In this document: positions 16,403 through 25,943 of the stretch, piece after piece | How positions within the stretch are numbered: position 1 is the stretch's first letter | How the letters are laid out: each line of letters starts with the position of its first letter | NCBI RefSeq assembly: GCF_041245805.1 | Contig: NZ_CP162490.1 | Location: 1,527,001 to 1,591,000 of the forward strand | Direction of reading: 5' to 3' | DNA length: 64,000 bases | Source of the DNA: Xanthomonas sp. DAR 34887 | Lineage (GTDB): Bacteria > Pseudomonadota > Gammaproteobacteria > Xanthomonadales > Xanthomonadaceae | The notes under the pieces: generated by a model | What the model saw: only the letters and a program-made list of their open reading frames with translations | Database searches by the model: none | Told to the model about the DNA's origin: nothing | Position numbers and translations under genes: made by a program

Positions 16403-18745
16403 TCAAACGAATGACGGCGGCAGGTCTTCCTTGGCGGCGCCGAAGGCGGGGTTGGGCTTGGGGCCCATCTCCAGTTCCAGGGTGCCGCCGGCGGCGAGGT
16501 CGGCGTGGCGCAGCCAGCTGCGCGTATACGGCTTGCCGTTCCAGCGGGCGCGTTGGATGTAGACGTTGGTGGCGCTGTTGCCGTGGGCGACGACGCTGAG
16601 GGTGCGGCCGTTGCCGACGTCGACGTCGGCGCGCTTGAACAGCGGGCTGCCGAGCACGTAGGTGGCGCTGACCGGGTCCACGGCGTAGAAGCCCAGGGCG
16701 CTGAGCACGAACCAGGCGCTCATCTGCCCGCAGTCCTCGTTGCCGGAGAGGCCGTTGCGCGCGTCGTGGTATTGCTCGCGCAGCAGCCGGCGCACCATCG
16801 CCTGGGTCTTGTACGGTTGCCCAGCGTAGGCGAACAGGTAGGCCACGTGGTGGCTGGGTTCGTTGCCGTGCGCGTACTGGCCGACCATGCCGTCGATGTC
16901 CGGCGGGGCGTCGGCCGGCAGGTCGGAGCTGGTGGAGAACAGTTCGTCGAGCTTGGCGACGAAGCCGTCGCGGCCGCCGAACAGTTCCATGTAGCCATAC
17001 AGGTCGTGCTGGTTGAGGAAGGTGGCCTGCCAGGCGTTGGATTCGGTGAAGTCGCGCCACTTGGTCAGGTGGCCCATCGCGCGCGGATCGAACGGGGCGG
17101 CCCAGTCGCCGTTGCTCAGCCGCGGCTGCACGAAGCCGCTCTTGCGGTTGAACACGTTGCGGTAGTTGCGCGAGCGTTCGCGCAGGGCGCTTGCGTCCTT
17201 GGTCGCGCCGGCAGCCTGCGCCAGGTGCGCCACGGCCCAGTCGTCGTAGGCGTATTCGAGGGTGCGGCTGACCGCTTCGTCCACGGTGTCGCTGGGGATG
17301 TAGCCGCGCTTGCGGTACTCGTCCAGGCCGTGCGTGGTGTCGTCCATCGCGCGCTTGCGGTAGGCCGGCCAGGCGGCGGCGTAGTCGATGCCGGTGAAAC
17401 CCTTGGCGTGCGCTTCGGCCAGCACCACGGCGGAGTGGTAGCCGATCATGCAGCCGGTCTCCACGCCTTGCAGCGGCCAGATGCCGACGCCGTCCGGGCA
17501 TTCGTTGGCGCCGCGTACCAGGCATTGCACCAGGTCGGGCACGCGCTCGGGCTGCATCAGGGTCAGCAAGGGGTGCAGGGCGCGGTAGGTGTCCCACAGC
17601 GAGTAGGTGCTGTAGTTGTGGTAGCCGGCAGGCGCCTGGTGCACCTGCAGGTCCATGCCGCGGTAGCGGCCGTCGGTGTCGCTGAACAGGGTGGGCGCGA
17701 GCAGGCTGTGGTACAGGCCGGTGTAGAAGATGCGGCGTTGCGCGTCGTCGTCGCTGTCGATGCGGATCCGCGCCAGTTCCTTCTCCCACGCGGCCACCGC
17801 GGCGGCGTGCACGCGCGCGAAATCGAAGTCGGGCAGTTCGGCGTCGAGATTGGCCAGGGCGTTTTCGGCGCTGACTGCGGAGATGCCGACCTTGACCAGC
17901 AGCGGTGCGTCGGCGGCGTCGGGGTAGTGCAGGGCGACCTTGAGGTGGGTGCCATCCGCCTTGCTTGCATCGGCGGCCAGCGGTTGGTCTTCGGAGTAGA
18001 GCTGCGCCTTGGCGAACGGCCGCGACAGGCGCATGGCGAAATAGATGTAGCGGCCCGGCGCCCACTGGTACACGCGGCGCCCGCCGGTCAGCGTCTGCGC
18101 ATCGACGATGCGCAGCTGCGCGTCGCTGACCCGGGTCGCGATCTCCGGCTTGTCCTGCATGCCGTGGCACAGGTCCAGCAGCAGATGCGCCGGCTTGCCC
18201 TTGGGGAAGTGGTAGCGGTGCAGGCCGGCGCGCGCGGTGGCGGTCAGCTCGGCGTGCACGCCGCTGTCCTCCAGGCGCACGCGGTAGTAGCCGGGCGAGG
18301 CGGCTTCATCGGCGTGGTCGTAGCGCGAGCGGTAGCCGGCGTCGGGATCTTCCAGCGTGCCGGGGACCAGTTTCACGTCGCCGGTGGCGGGCACGACCAG
18401 GAAGTCGAGCAGGTCGCCGACGCCGGTGCCGGACAGGTGGGTGTGCGAGAAGCCCATGATCGAGCCGTCGGACTCGTGGTAGCCCGAGCACGCATCCCAC
18501 ACCGCGTTGTAGGTGTCCGGGCTCAGCTGCACCATGCCGAACGGCAGCGTGGCGCCGGGGAAGGTGTGGCCATGGCCGCCGGTGCCGATGAACACATCGA
18601 CGTGGCGGGTGAGCTCGGCCTTGGCGCGCGCGTCGGCGGGCAGCGCGTAGCTGCCGGCGCGGGCATGCGCCAGGCGGGCGATGCCGCTGCTGCCGAACAG
18701 GGCCAGGGCGATGGCGCCCTGCAGGAAACCGCGTCGTGTGGCCAT
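16403..18745 (-). CDS. nixK: GH92 exo-alpha-mannosidase NixK
   Basis: 780 residues. The N-terminus is a Tat-type signal (T-R-R-G-F-L-Q-G followed by a hydrophobic stretch). The GH92 signature DVFIGTGGHGHTFPGATLPF is near residues 50-70, and the calcium-dependent catalytic domain covers the rest. In X. campestris, NixK removes alpha-1,3-mannose and must act before the xylosidase and the second mannosidase. The frame is open upstream, but those codons read through a palindromic repeat (18810-18875), so ATG 18745 is the proper start. The cofactor-folded Tat export route is inferred from the twin Arg. Confidence 0.9.
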   Translation of the reverse strand: MATRRGFLQGAIALALFGSSGIARLAHARAGSYALPADARAKAELTRHVDVFIGTGGHGHTFPGATLPFGMVQLSPDTYNAVWDACSGYHESDGSIMGFSHTHLSGTGVGDLLDFLVVPATGDVKLVPGTLEDPDAGYRSRYDHADEAASPGYYRVRLEDSGVHAELTATARAGLHRYHFPKGKPAHLLLDLCHGMQDKPEIATRVSDAQLRIVDAQTLTGGRRVYQWAPGRYIYFAMRLSRPFAKAQLYSEDQPLAADASKADGTHLKVALHYPDAADAPLLVKVGISAVSAENALANLDAELPDFDFARVHAAAVAAWEKELARIRIDSDDDAQRRIFYTGLYHSLLAPTLFSDTDGRYRGMDLQVHQAPAGYHNYSTYSLWDTYRALHPLLTLMQPERVPDLVQCLVRGANECPDGVGIWPLQGVETGCMIGYHSAVVLAEAHAKGFTGIDYAAAWPAYRKRAMDDTTHGLDEYRKRGYIPSDTVDEAVSRTLEYAYDDWAVAHLAQAAGATKDASALRERSRNYRNVFNRKSGFVQPRLSNGDWAAPFDPRAMGHLTKWRDFTESNAWQATFLNQHDLYGYMELFGGRDGFVAKLDELFSTSSDLPADAPPDIDGMVGQYAHGNEPSHHVAYLFAYAGQPYKTQAMVRRLLREQYHDARNGLSGNEDCGQMSAWFVLSALGFYAVDPVSATYVLGSPLFKRADVDVGNGRTLSVVAHGNSATNVYIQRARWNGKPYTRSWLRHADLAAGGTLELEMGPKPNPAFGAAKEDLPPSFV

Positions 18746-18809
18746 GGTGCTGTCCTCGGGGTGTGCAGCGGAGAGGTGGTGGTCTGGGAACTGGGGCGGT
18801 GAGGGCTGT

Positions 18810-18875
18810 TGTGGGAGGGACTTTAGTCCCGACGCTTTCTCGGTGATGCCCGTCGGGACTGAAGTCCCTCCCACA
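18810..18875. repeat. Palindromic intergenic repeat (GGGAGGGACT type)
   Basis: A 66-bp inverted repeat with 24-bp arms beginning TGTGGGAGGGACTTTAGTCC, one mismatch between arms, and an 18-base centre. The same element occurs at 23128-23194. It lies between nixK and nixJ and would form a strong hairpin in the transcript. Confidence 0.85.
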
Positions 18876-18891
18876 AGGAGCCGCGAGTGGA

Positions 18892-20337
18892 TCAGCTACG
18901 TAGCAGGTGCGGTTTGCGCTGGTGCAGGTCGATGATCAGTTCGCCGAACAAGGTGTTGGCCCAGGCGAACCAGTCGCGGGTGAAGGTGCTGGGGTCGTCC
19001 TTGTGGAAGGCTTCGTGCATGAAGCCGCTGCCGGCGTCGGTGTTTTTCAGCCAACTCAGGCATTGGCGGATCTGCGCGTCGTCGTCGCTGGCCAGGGCGT
19101 ACTGCATGATCGACATCGGCCAGATGGTGCCCATGCCGCTGTGCGGGCTGCCCACGCCTTCTGCGGCGCGGCCGCGGTAGAAGTACGGATTGCGCTCGCT
19201 CCACGCCAGTTGGCGCGTGCGCAGGAACAGCGGGTCGCGGCGGTCGCAGCAGCCCAGGTAGGCCAGGCTCAGCAGGCCCGGCGCGTTGGCGTCGTCGATG
19301 AACAGCTGGTTGCCGTAGCCGTCCACTTCGTAGGCCCAGAACGGTTGGCCGTCGGCATCGCGCATCTGCCCGTACTTGCGCGTGGCGGTCTCCACTTCGT
19401 CGGCCAGGGCGCGGCATTCGCCGGCGAAGGCCGCATCGCGGTGCAGCGCCTCGCTCATCGTCGCCAGCTGGCGCAGGGAGGTCACCGCGAACAGGTTGGC
19501 CGGCACGAACAGCGGGTACAGGCAGGCGTCGTCGGACGGGCGGAACATCGAGTGGATCATGCCGTTGGGCTTGGTCGGCTGGCCGTAGCCGTCCAGCACC
19601 AAAGTCTCGGTGGCCAGCGGCGAGGGACGCTGGAAACTGTAGGGCCCGCGGTCGTGCAGGCGCTGCTGCTCGCGGAAGGTCTTGACCACCACGTGCATCG
19701 CCGCGCGCCAGTCGTCGTCGAACGGTGCGGTGTCGCCGCTGGCGCGCCAGTATTCGTGCGCCAGGCGGATCGGGTAGCACAGCGAATCCACTTCCCACTT
19801 GCGCTCGCCGACGCCTGGCTTCATCTCGGTGATGTCGGCCACCGACCACTTCAGGCGCTGGCTCTTGCCGTCGGGCAGGAACGCGTTGGCATAGGGGTCG
19901 AGCTGGATGCAGGCGGCCTGGCGCTGGATCAGGCCATGGAACATGCGCCGCAGCGCCGGGTCGCGCTTGGCCAGCGGCACGTAGGGATGCACCTGCGCGG
20001 AGGAATCGCGCAGCCACAGTGCCTCGATGTCGCCGGTGATGACGAAGGTGTCCGGCTTGCCGTTGCGGGTGCCGATTTCCACGGTGGTGTCGAGCGTGTT
20101 CGGGTAGCAGTTCTCGAACAGCCAGGCCAGGCGCGGATCGCCGATGCCGGCCTTGACCGTGCGCAGGTGCTTTTCCACCGCGGCGCTGACGAAGCGCCGT
20201 TTTGCCGGTGCCGGGCGTTTGCTGGGCAGGCCTGCCGCCGATGCGCCGGATGCGGCGAAGCCGGGCACGGCACTGGCGAGCAGGCCGGCGCCGGCGGCGC
20301 TGCCGAGCAGCTGGAGGACATCGCGGCGGGAAGGCAT
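18892..20337 (-). CDS. nixJ: GH125 exo-alpha-1,6-mannosidase NixJ
   Basis: 481 residues. A Tat-type signal (P-S-R-R-D-V-L-Q-L-L, then a Gly/Ala-rich hydrophobic segment ending FAAS) precedes the GH125 barrel, recognised by VITGDIEALWLRDSSAQVHP and later MKPGVGERKWEVDSLCYP and GMIHSMFRPSDDACLYP. The family hydrolyses alpha-1,6-mannose with inversion. In X. campestris, NixJ takes the alpha-1,6-mannose after NixK and NixI have acted. It is preceded (toward nixI) by an inverted repeat at 20407-20476. Confidence 0.9.
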   Translation of the reverse strand: MPSRRDVLQLLGSAAGAGLLASAVPGFAASGASAAGLPSKRPAPAKRRFVSAAVEKHLRTVKAGIGDPRLAWLFENCYPNTLDTTVEIGTRNGKPDTFVITGDIEALWLRDSSAQVHPYVPLAKRDPALRRMFHGLIQRQAACIQLDPYANAFLPDGKSQRLKWSVADITEMKPGVGERKWEVDSLCYPIRLAHEYWRASGDTAPFDDDWRAAMHVVVKTFREQQRLHDRGPYSFQRPSPLATETLVLDGYGQPTKPNGMIHSMFRPSDDACLYPLFVPANLFAVTSLRQLATMSEALHRDAAFAGECRALADEVETATRKYGQMRDADGQPFWAYEVDGYGNQLFIDDANAPGLLSLAYLGCCDRRDPLFLRTRQLAWSERNPYFYRGRAAEGVGSPHSGMGTIWPMSIMQYALASDDDAQIRQCLSWLKNTDAGSGFMHEAFHKDDPSTFTRDWFAWANTLFGELIIDLHQRKPHLLRS

Positions 20338-20406
20338 GGGTGGCTCCTGGTCTGTCGTTGTGCGTGGCCGTGCGAGGCGGTCTGTGCGTTGTGTTGCGTT
20401 GCTTCC

Positions 20407-20476
20407 TGTAGGAGCGGCTTCAGCCGCGACCGGGTCTTACCGGTGAGACTCAGTCGCGGCTGAAGCCGCTCCTACA
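20407..20476. repeat. REP-like inverted repeat (TGTAGGAGCGGCTTCAGCCG type)
   Basis: Two perfect 24-bp inverted arms, each containing GGAGCGGCTTCAGCCGCGAC, around a 22-base centre, located between nixI and nixJ. Copies are at 36011-36078 (arms in the opposite order) and 46339-46400, with a single half at 50585-50608. These are typical dispersed palindromes of Xanthomonas chromosomes and probably form a transcript hairpin. Confidence 0.85.
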
Positions 20477-20498
20477 GAAAGCGGGGTGCATTCGCTGG

Positions 20499-23228
20499 TC
20501 ACCGTGGAATGGGCGCGCTGCCCTGGATCGAAAACGCGGCTTCGCCGCCGGGCGCATCGGTGCCGGGCTGCCCGCCGCCGACGAACACGCGGTAGTCGCC
20601 GGGCTGCACCGCGCGCTGGCCGGCGCGATCGACATCGCTCAGTTGCCGCGGTTCCAGGTCGAAACTGACCTCGCGCGTTTCGCCCGGCTGCAGCGTCACC
20701 CGCTGGAAGCCGACCAGGCTGCGCAGCGGCGACTGCGCGCGTTGCGGATATTCCAGGTACACCTGCACCACTTCGTCGCCGGCGCGCGTGCCGCTGTTGC
20801 GGACCTGCGTGCGCACCTGCAGGTTCGTGCCTGCCTGCAACATCGTGGTCGACAATTGCGGCGCGGCGTAGGCGAAGCTGGTGTAGCTCAGCCCGCTGCC
20901 GAACGCGAACAGCGGCTCGCCCTTGAAGTAGCGGTAGGTGCGGCCCTTCATGTCGTAGCTGACGTAGGCCGGCAAGTCCTTGGTGGAGCGGTAGAAGGTC
21001 ACCGGCAGGCGGCCGCCCGGATTGACGTCGCCGGCCAGCGCCTGCGCGATCGCAGTGCCGCCGGACTGGCCGGGATACCACGCCGCGACGATCGCATCGG
21101 CATGCTGCTTGGCCCAGTTCAGCGCCACCGCGCTGCCGCTCATCAGCACCACCACCAGTGGCTTGCCGCTGGCCTTGGCGCGCTCCAGCAGCGCCTGCTG
21201 CGCGGCGGGCAGGGCCAGGTCGTTGCGGTCGCCGCCGTCGAAGCCGGGCACGTCGATGCGCAGTTCCTCGCCTTCCACGTCCGGCGACAGGCCGACGAAG
21301 GCGACCACGGCATCGGCCTGCGCGACCGCGCGTTCGGCCTCGGCCAGTTGCGGCGCGGCCGGCGCCAGCCATTCCAGGCGCAGGCCCTGGTCCTGGCCGC
21401 GGTGCTCCAGTTCCAGGCGGATGCGGCGCGGACGCGTGTCGTCGAAGTGCAGCACGGTCTCGACGTTGCGGCCGTCGGCGTTGTGCATGCCGGCCGGCAG
21501 GTGCTTGTCTTCGGCGTTGCCGGCGACGACCAGCTTGTCGTCGATGTACAGCCGCACCGGATCGTGGCCGGCGCAGTCGAAGCAGCGCGCCACGCGCACC
21601 GCCAGGGTGTAGTCGCCCGGCCCGGGCGGCAACAGCTCGCCGCTCCAGCGCACCGAGTAGCGATCCTTGTCCACGCCCTTGGTCGGCGCCACGTGGTCCC
21701 AGTTGAAGCTGACCACGCGGTCCTGGCGCTGCGTGCGCGGCGTGCCGGCCAGATCGACGTTGGCGAAATACTCGCCACGCAGGCCGGGTTTGCCGTCGCT
21801 GCGCAGGGCGGTCTCGGGGATCATGCCGGGTACGCCGGCGGCGAGCGGGGCGCCTTGCGCGTAGCTGACGTTGGCGGCGCCGAAGCGCTCGCGCAGGCCC
21901 AGCAGCGGCGTCACCGGCGCGGCCGAGGTGCCCTGGTAGTTGGCTTCCAGCGCGGCCAGCGCATCGGCGTTGGGGCCGAGCACCGCCAGGCGCAGGCCTT
22001 GCTTCAGCGGCAGCGTGCCGTTGCGGTTCTGCAACAGCACCAGCGATTGCTGCGCGGCCTGCAGCGCCAGCGCGCGATGCGCGGCGCTGTCCACGTCCTT
22101 GGCACCCAGCCGCGCGTACGGGTCCTTGCGCTGCGGCTGCAGTTCGCCGAGCCGGTAGCGCGCCGCGAACAGCCGCACCAGCGACCGGTCGAGCAGGGCT
22201 TCGTCGGCATCGCCGCGTTCGATCGCCTTGCCCAGGTCGGCATAGGCGTGGCCGCAGTTGAGGTCGTGGCCGGCCTTGAGCGCGGCGGCGGAGGAGCCGG
22301 CGTTGTCGGCGCGGAAATAGTGGAACTGGGTCATGTCGTCGACCGCATCGCAGTCGGAGACGACGAAGCCCTTGAAGCCCCAGTCGGCGCGCAGGCGGCC
22401 GTTGAGCAGCCAGTCGGCGGCGCAGGCCGGGGTGCCGTGCAAGGAGTTGTAGGCGCACATCACCGAACCGGCACGGCCGTCGACGATGGCGGCGCGGAAC
22501 GCGGGGGTGTAGGTCGCTTCCACATCGCGCGGCGACACGTCCACGTCGAAGCCGTGGCGGCCGGGTTCCGGACCGCTGTGCACGGCCAGGTGCTTGGGCG
22601 TGGCGATGGTGCGCGGATGCGTGGGGTCGTCGCCCTGCAGGCCGCGGATGAAGCCCACCGCCAGTTGCCCGGTGAGGTAGGGATCCTCGCCGTAGGTCTC
22701 CATGCCGCGGCCCCAGCGCGGGTCGCGGAAGATGTTGATGTTCGGCGACCAGATGGTCAGCCCGGCGTAGCGCGGGTGGTCCTTGCCGGGGCCGCCGGCG
22801 AGATTGAACTTGGCGCGCGCTTCGGTCGAGGTCACCGTGCCGACCTGCTCGAGCAGGGCGGTGTTCCAGGTGGCGGCCAGGCCGATCGCCTGCGGGAACA
22901 CGGTGGCGTAGCCGTTGCGGGCGATGCCGTGCAGGCCTTCGCTCCACCATTCGTAGGCCGGCACGCCCAGGCGCGGAATCGCCGGCGCCGCGTTCATCGC
23001 CTGCGCGACCTTTTCCTCGCGGGTCATCTTCGCCACCAGCGCGGCGGCGCGGTCCTCGGCGTCGTCGGCATGGGCGAGCGGGGCGCACAGTAGGCCGCTC
23101 AGGCACAGCGCCAGCGGCAGGGTGGCATGTGGGAGGGACTTCAGTCCCGACGTGGCGTTACCGGAAAAGCGTCGGGACTGAAGTCCCTCCCACAACATTG
23201 CGTTCGCGTCGACGATTGGCAGCGGCAT
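20499..23228 (-). CDS. nixI: GH3 beta-xylosidase NixI with repeat-encoded N-terminus
   Basis: 909 residues. GH3 domains: an N-terminal barrel (PRLGVPAYEWWSEGLHGIAR; nucleophile region VVSDCDAVDDM), an (alpha/beta)6 sandwich, an inserted PA14-like domain (about residues 455-600: GLRGEYFANVDL … FDDTRPRRIRLELEH) and a C-terminal fibronectin-III-like domain. In X. campestris NixI removes beta-1,2-xylose from the plant N-glycan core. ATG at 23228 overlaps the nixH stop as TGATG, so translation is coupled. About 22 residues of the region before the hydrophobic signal core (LPLALCLSGLLCAPLAHA) are encoded by a palindromic repeat. Confidence 0.88.
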   Translation of the reverse strand: MPLPIVDANAMLWEGLQSRRFSGNATSGLKSLPHATLPLALCLSGLLCAPLAHADDAEDRAAALVAKMTREEKVAQAMNAAPAIPRLGVPAYEWWSEGLHGIARNGYATVFPQAIGLAATWNTALLEQVGTVTSTEARAKFNLAGGPGKDHPRYAGLTIWSPNINIFRDPRWGRGMETYGEDPYLTGQLAVGFIRGLQGDDPTHPRTIATPKHLAVHSGPEPGRHGFDVDVSPRDVEATYTPAFRAAIVDGRAGSVMCAYNSLHGTPACAADWLLNGRLRADWGFKGFVVSDCDAVDDMTQFHYFRADNAGSSAAALKAGHDLNCGHAYADLGKAIERGDADEALLDRSLVRLFAARYRLGELQPQRKDPYARLGAKDVDSAAHRALALQAAQQSLVLLQNRNGTLPLKQGLRLAVLGPNADALAALEANYQGTSAAPVTPLLGLRERFGAANVSYAQGAPLAAGVPGMIPETALRSDGKPGLRGEYFANVDLAGTPRTQRQDRVVSFNWDHVAPTKGVDKDRYSVRWSGELLPPGPGDYTLAVRVARCFDCAGHDPVRLYIDDKLVVAGNAEDKHLPAGMHNADGRNVETVLHFDDTRPRRIRLELEHRGQDQGLRLEWLAPAAPQLAEAERAVAQADAVVAFVGLSPDVEGEELRIDVPGFDGGDRNDLALPAAQQALLERAKASGKPLVVVLMSGSAVALNWAKQHADAIVAAWYPGQSGGTAIAQALAGDVNPGGRLPVTFYRSTKDLPAYVSYDMKGRTYRYFKGEPLFAFGSGLSYTSFAYAAPQLSTTMLQAGTNLQVRTQVRNSGTRAGDEVVQVYLEYPQRAQSPLRSLVGFQRVTLQPGETREVSFDLEPRQLSDVDRAGQRAVQPGDYRVFVGGGQPGTDAPGGEAAFSIQGSAPIPR
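23128..23194. repeat. Palindromic repeat inside nixI coding sequence
   Basis: 67 bp with two perfect 24-bp arms (TGTGGGAGGGACTTCAGTCC and the complementary arm) around 19 bases, the same family as 18810-18875. It lies between the coupled start codon of nixI and the hydrophobic core of its signal peptide, keeping the frame open (encodes W-E-G-L-Q-S-R-R-F … S-G-L-K-S-L-P). Confidence 0.85.
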
Positions 23229-25927
23229 CACTTCGCCTCCGCCGGCTCGGGCGGCGATCCGGCCAGGGTGTCGGCCAGATCGCGCACCTGCAGGGCGGCG
23301 CGCAGTTGCTCCAGCGTCGCGTTACTGCGCACATGCACGGTCAAAGGTTCGCCCGGCAGCAGGTCGAAGGCGTTGTCGGACAGTGTGGCATCCAGTTCGC
23401 CGAACGCCAGCCACACCTCGCGTGCCAGATGGTTGCTGGTGAGGGTCAGCGCATAGCCATCGCCGTCGGCGCGCAGCTCGCTGCGGATGTCGGGGCTGGG
23501 CAGGTGCAGGTTCTTGGCCGCGTCGAAGAACACCAGGTTGCGCGACAGCACGCGCGCGCCGTCGAGCAGCTCGAACACCGCGAAGCTGCGCATCGGATCG
23601 GCGCGGCGCAACAGCTGCGCATCGCTGAAGCTGCCCACGCGCACGCTGGACAGCGGCGCCAGGGTCACCGGCTTCTCGCTCTTGCTCAGCACCTTGCCGG
23701 ACACGTCCATCAGCCGCATACGCCAGCGCGCGGCCAGCGGCACGGTGCGGTCGGACACCAGCGTCACCTCGGTCTGGCCCTTGTCGTTGCGCAGCGCGGC
23801 GATCAGCTCCGGCGCGTAGAAGCGCTTGGCGTGGTAGTGCAGCGCCTTCCAGCGGCCGAAGTAGTCCAGGCTCGACCACGACGCGCCCGGCCACACGTCG
23901 TTGAGCTGCCAGTACAGCGAGCCCATCGACTGCGGCCGCGCCGCGCGCAGGTGCTCGGCGGCCAGGGCGATGCCCTCGGCCTGCATCAGCTGGCTCAGGT
24001 AGACGAAGCTCTCGAAGTCCTTGGGCTCGCCGAATTCGCGGCGGATGTACAGCAGCAGGCGCTGGTTGCCGTTGCCCTTGTCGAACTTCTGGTGCGCGCG
24101 CATCACCGGCGATTCCGGCTGCAGGTCGCCGGGTTCGGCGAAGGCGCGGATCGTGCGCATCTCCGGGAACGACTGCAGGCCGTACTCGGACATGAAGCGC
24201 GGGGTCACGTTGAGGTATTCGGTGACCGGCAGCGCCGGGCCGCCCCACACCTTCCAGTAGTGCATGTCGCCGTCGTCGGGCTGGTCGGCGGCGCCGTCGA
24301 AATCGGTGCCGGGCGAGGTCGCCCAGTACGGCGTGTCGCTGTCGTACTTGCTCACCGCCTCGCGCAGCACGGTGCCGAACAGGGTGGTCATGCCGCGTTC
24401 GATGCGGCTGCGTTCTTCCGGATCGATCGACTGCTTGAACTTGACACGGTCGCCCCAGTTTTCCCAGCCGGTCTGCACTTCGTTGTTGCCGCACCAGATG
24501 ACGATGCTGGGGTGGTCGCCCAGGCGCTTGACCTGCGCTTCGGCCTCGGCGCGGGTGTTCTCGCGGAACGCCACGTCGTAGGGCGGGATCGCACCGCCGA
24601 ACATGAAGTCCTGCCAGATCATGATGCCCAGGCGGTCGGCGTCCTCGTAGAAGCTGTCCGGCTGGTAGTGGCCGCCGCCCCACATGCGCAGCATGTTCAT
24701 GTTGGCGTCGCGCGCCGATTGCAGGATGCCGCGCATGCGCGCCGCATCGACCCGGCTGGGGAAGCTGTCGAACGGGATCAGGTTGGCGCCCTTGGCGAAC
24801 ACCGGGATGCCGTTGACCACGATCGCGAAGCCCTTACCCCACTTGTCCTTGTCGCGGCGCAGTTCGACGCTGCGCAGGCCGCTGACGCGCTCGGTGGCGT
24901 AGCTGTCGCCGGCGGCGTCGCGGATGCGCGCCTTGAACGTGTACAGGTCCTGCTTGCCGTAGCCGGCCGGGAACCAGCGCTGCGGCTTGGCGATGCGCAC
25001 CGGCACGGTCAGCGTGTTGCTGCCCGGATCGAGCACCGCCTTCTGGCTCAGCTGCGCCACGCGCTGGCCGTCGGGGCCGAGCACGTCCAGCTCAAGTTGC
25101 ACTTCGCCGCTGCGTCCTGCCTCCACTTCCAGCTGCGCGAGCAGTTGCGCGGCGTCCGCATCGACGCGTTGCTGGGCGATGTGCAGGCCGTCCACGCGCA
25201 GCGCGTCCCAGGCTTCCACGCGCACGTCCTGCCAGATGCCGGCGGTGACGATGCGCGGACCCCAGTCCCAGCCGAAGGTGTAGGGCGCCTTGCGCACATA
25301 GGTGGAGCTGTGCCGCGCGACGGGCTCGTCGCCGAACGCCGAGTCGTAGGCGCCGGGCAGCGCGTACGGCTGCTTGGCCAGCCACGGCTGGATCTTCTTG
25401 ATCGGCGAATACAGCCGCACTTCCAGCACGTTGTCGCCGCGCTTGAGCAGCGGCTTGGCGTTCACCCGCCACTGCCGGAACATGTTGTCGGCGGCGAGCA
25501 ATTTCTTGCCGTTGAGATACACCTCGGCGAAGGTGTCCAGGCCGTCGAACACCAATTCCACGTGCTCGCGCGCGAGCAGCGCGGCGTCGGCCTTGAAGCG
25601 GGTCTGGTACTGCCAGTCGCTCAGCCCGGCCCACTGGATCTTGGCCTCGTTGTCGCGATAGAACGGATCGGGCACCACCCCGGCCGCGATCAGGTCGGTC
25701 TGCACCGTGCCAGGCACCTGCGCCGGCAGCCACTGCGCTGCTTTGGGAAACTCCTTGGCGTGCGTTTCGCCCGGCGCCAGCCGCACCTGCCAGCCCTGCT
25801 GCAGCGGCAGCGTCGTCGGCACCGCGGCCTGGCCCAGCGCGGGCAGGCCCAGCGCCAGCAGCAGCCCAAGCCGGGCGGGAAGACGCGCGTGCGGCGCGGA
25901 ACGGAAGCGGCGGTGCGACTGGGTCAT
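23228..25927 (-). CDS. nixH: GH2 beta-mannosidase NixH
   Basis: 899 residues with an N-terminal hydrophobic signal (LGLLLALGLPALGQAA). The GH2 sugar-binding, immunoglobulin-like and barrel domains are present. The acid/base is the Glu in C-G-N-N-E-V-Q-T-G-W and the nucleophile is the Glu in M-S-E-Y-G-L-Q-S-F-P-E, the pattern of beta-mannosidases rather than galactosidases. It should remove the core beta-1,4-mannose of the N-glycan. It starts 16 bases after the nixG stop and its TGA overlaps the ATG of nixI, so the genes form an operon. Confidence 0.9.
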   Translation of the reverse strand: MTQSHRRFRSAPHARLPARLGLLLALGLPALGQAAVPTTLPLQQGWQVRLAPGETHAKEFPKAAQWLPAQVPGTVQTDLIAAGVVPDPFYRDNEAKIQWAGLSDWQYQTRFKADAALLAREHVELVFDGLDTFAEVYLNGKKLLAADNMFRQWRVNAKPLLKRGDNVLEVRLYSPIKKIQPWLAKQPYALPGAYDSAFGDEPVARHSSTYVRKAPYTFGWDWGPRIVTAGIWQDVRVEAWDALRVDGLHIAQQRVDADAAQLLAQLEVEAGRSGEVQLELDVLGPDGQRVAQLSQKAVLDPGSNTLTVPVRIAKPQRWFPAGYGKQDLYTFKARIRDAAGDSYATERVSGLRSVELRRDKDKWGKGFAIVVNGIPVFAKGANLIPFDSFPSRVDAARMRGILQSARDANMNMLRMWGGGHYQPDSFYEDADRLGIMIWQDFMFGGAIPPYDVAFRENTRAEAEAQVKRLGDHPSIVIWCGNNEVQTGWENWGDRVKFKQSIDPEERSRIERGMTTLFGTVLREAVSKYDSDTPYWATSPGTDFDGAADQPDDGDMHYWKVWGGPALPVTEYLNVTPRFMSEYGLQSFPEMRTIRAFAEPGDLQPESPVMRAHQKFDKGNGNQRLLLYIRREFGEPKDFESFVYLSQLMQAEGIALAAEHLRAARPQSMGSLYWQLNDVWPGASWSSLDYFGRWKALHYHAKRFYAPELIAALRNDKGQTEVTLVSDRTVPLAARWRMRLMDVSGKVLSKSEKPVTLAPLSSVRVGSFSDAQLLRRADPMRSFAVFELLDGARVLSRNLVFFDAAKNLHLPSPDIRSELRADGDGYALTLTSNHLAREVWLAFGELDATLSDNAFDLLPGEPLTVHVRSNATLEQLRAALQVRDLADTLAGSPPEPAEAK

Positions 25928-25943
25928 GCGTGGGTCTCCAGGG

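Noticed and set aside
18188..18874. Longer NixK with N-terminal extension to 18874
   Set aside because: The added codons read through a dispersed palindrome; the Tat signal starts cleanly at 18745.
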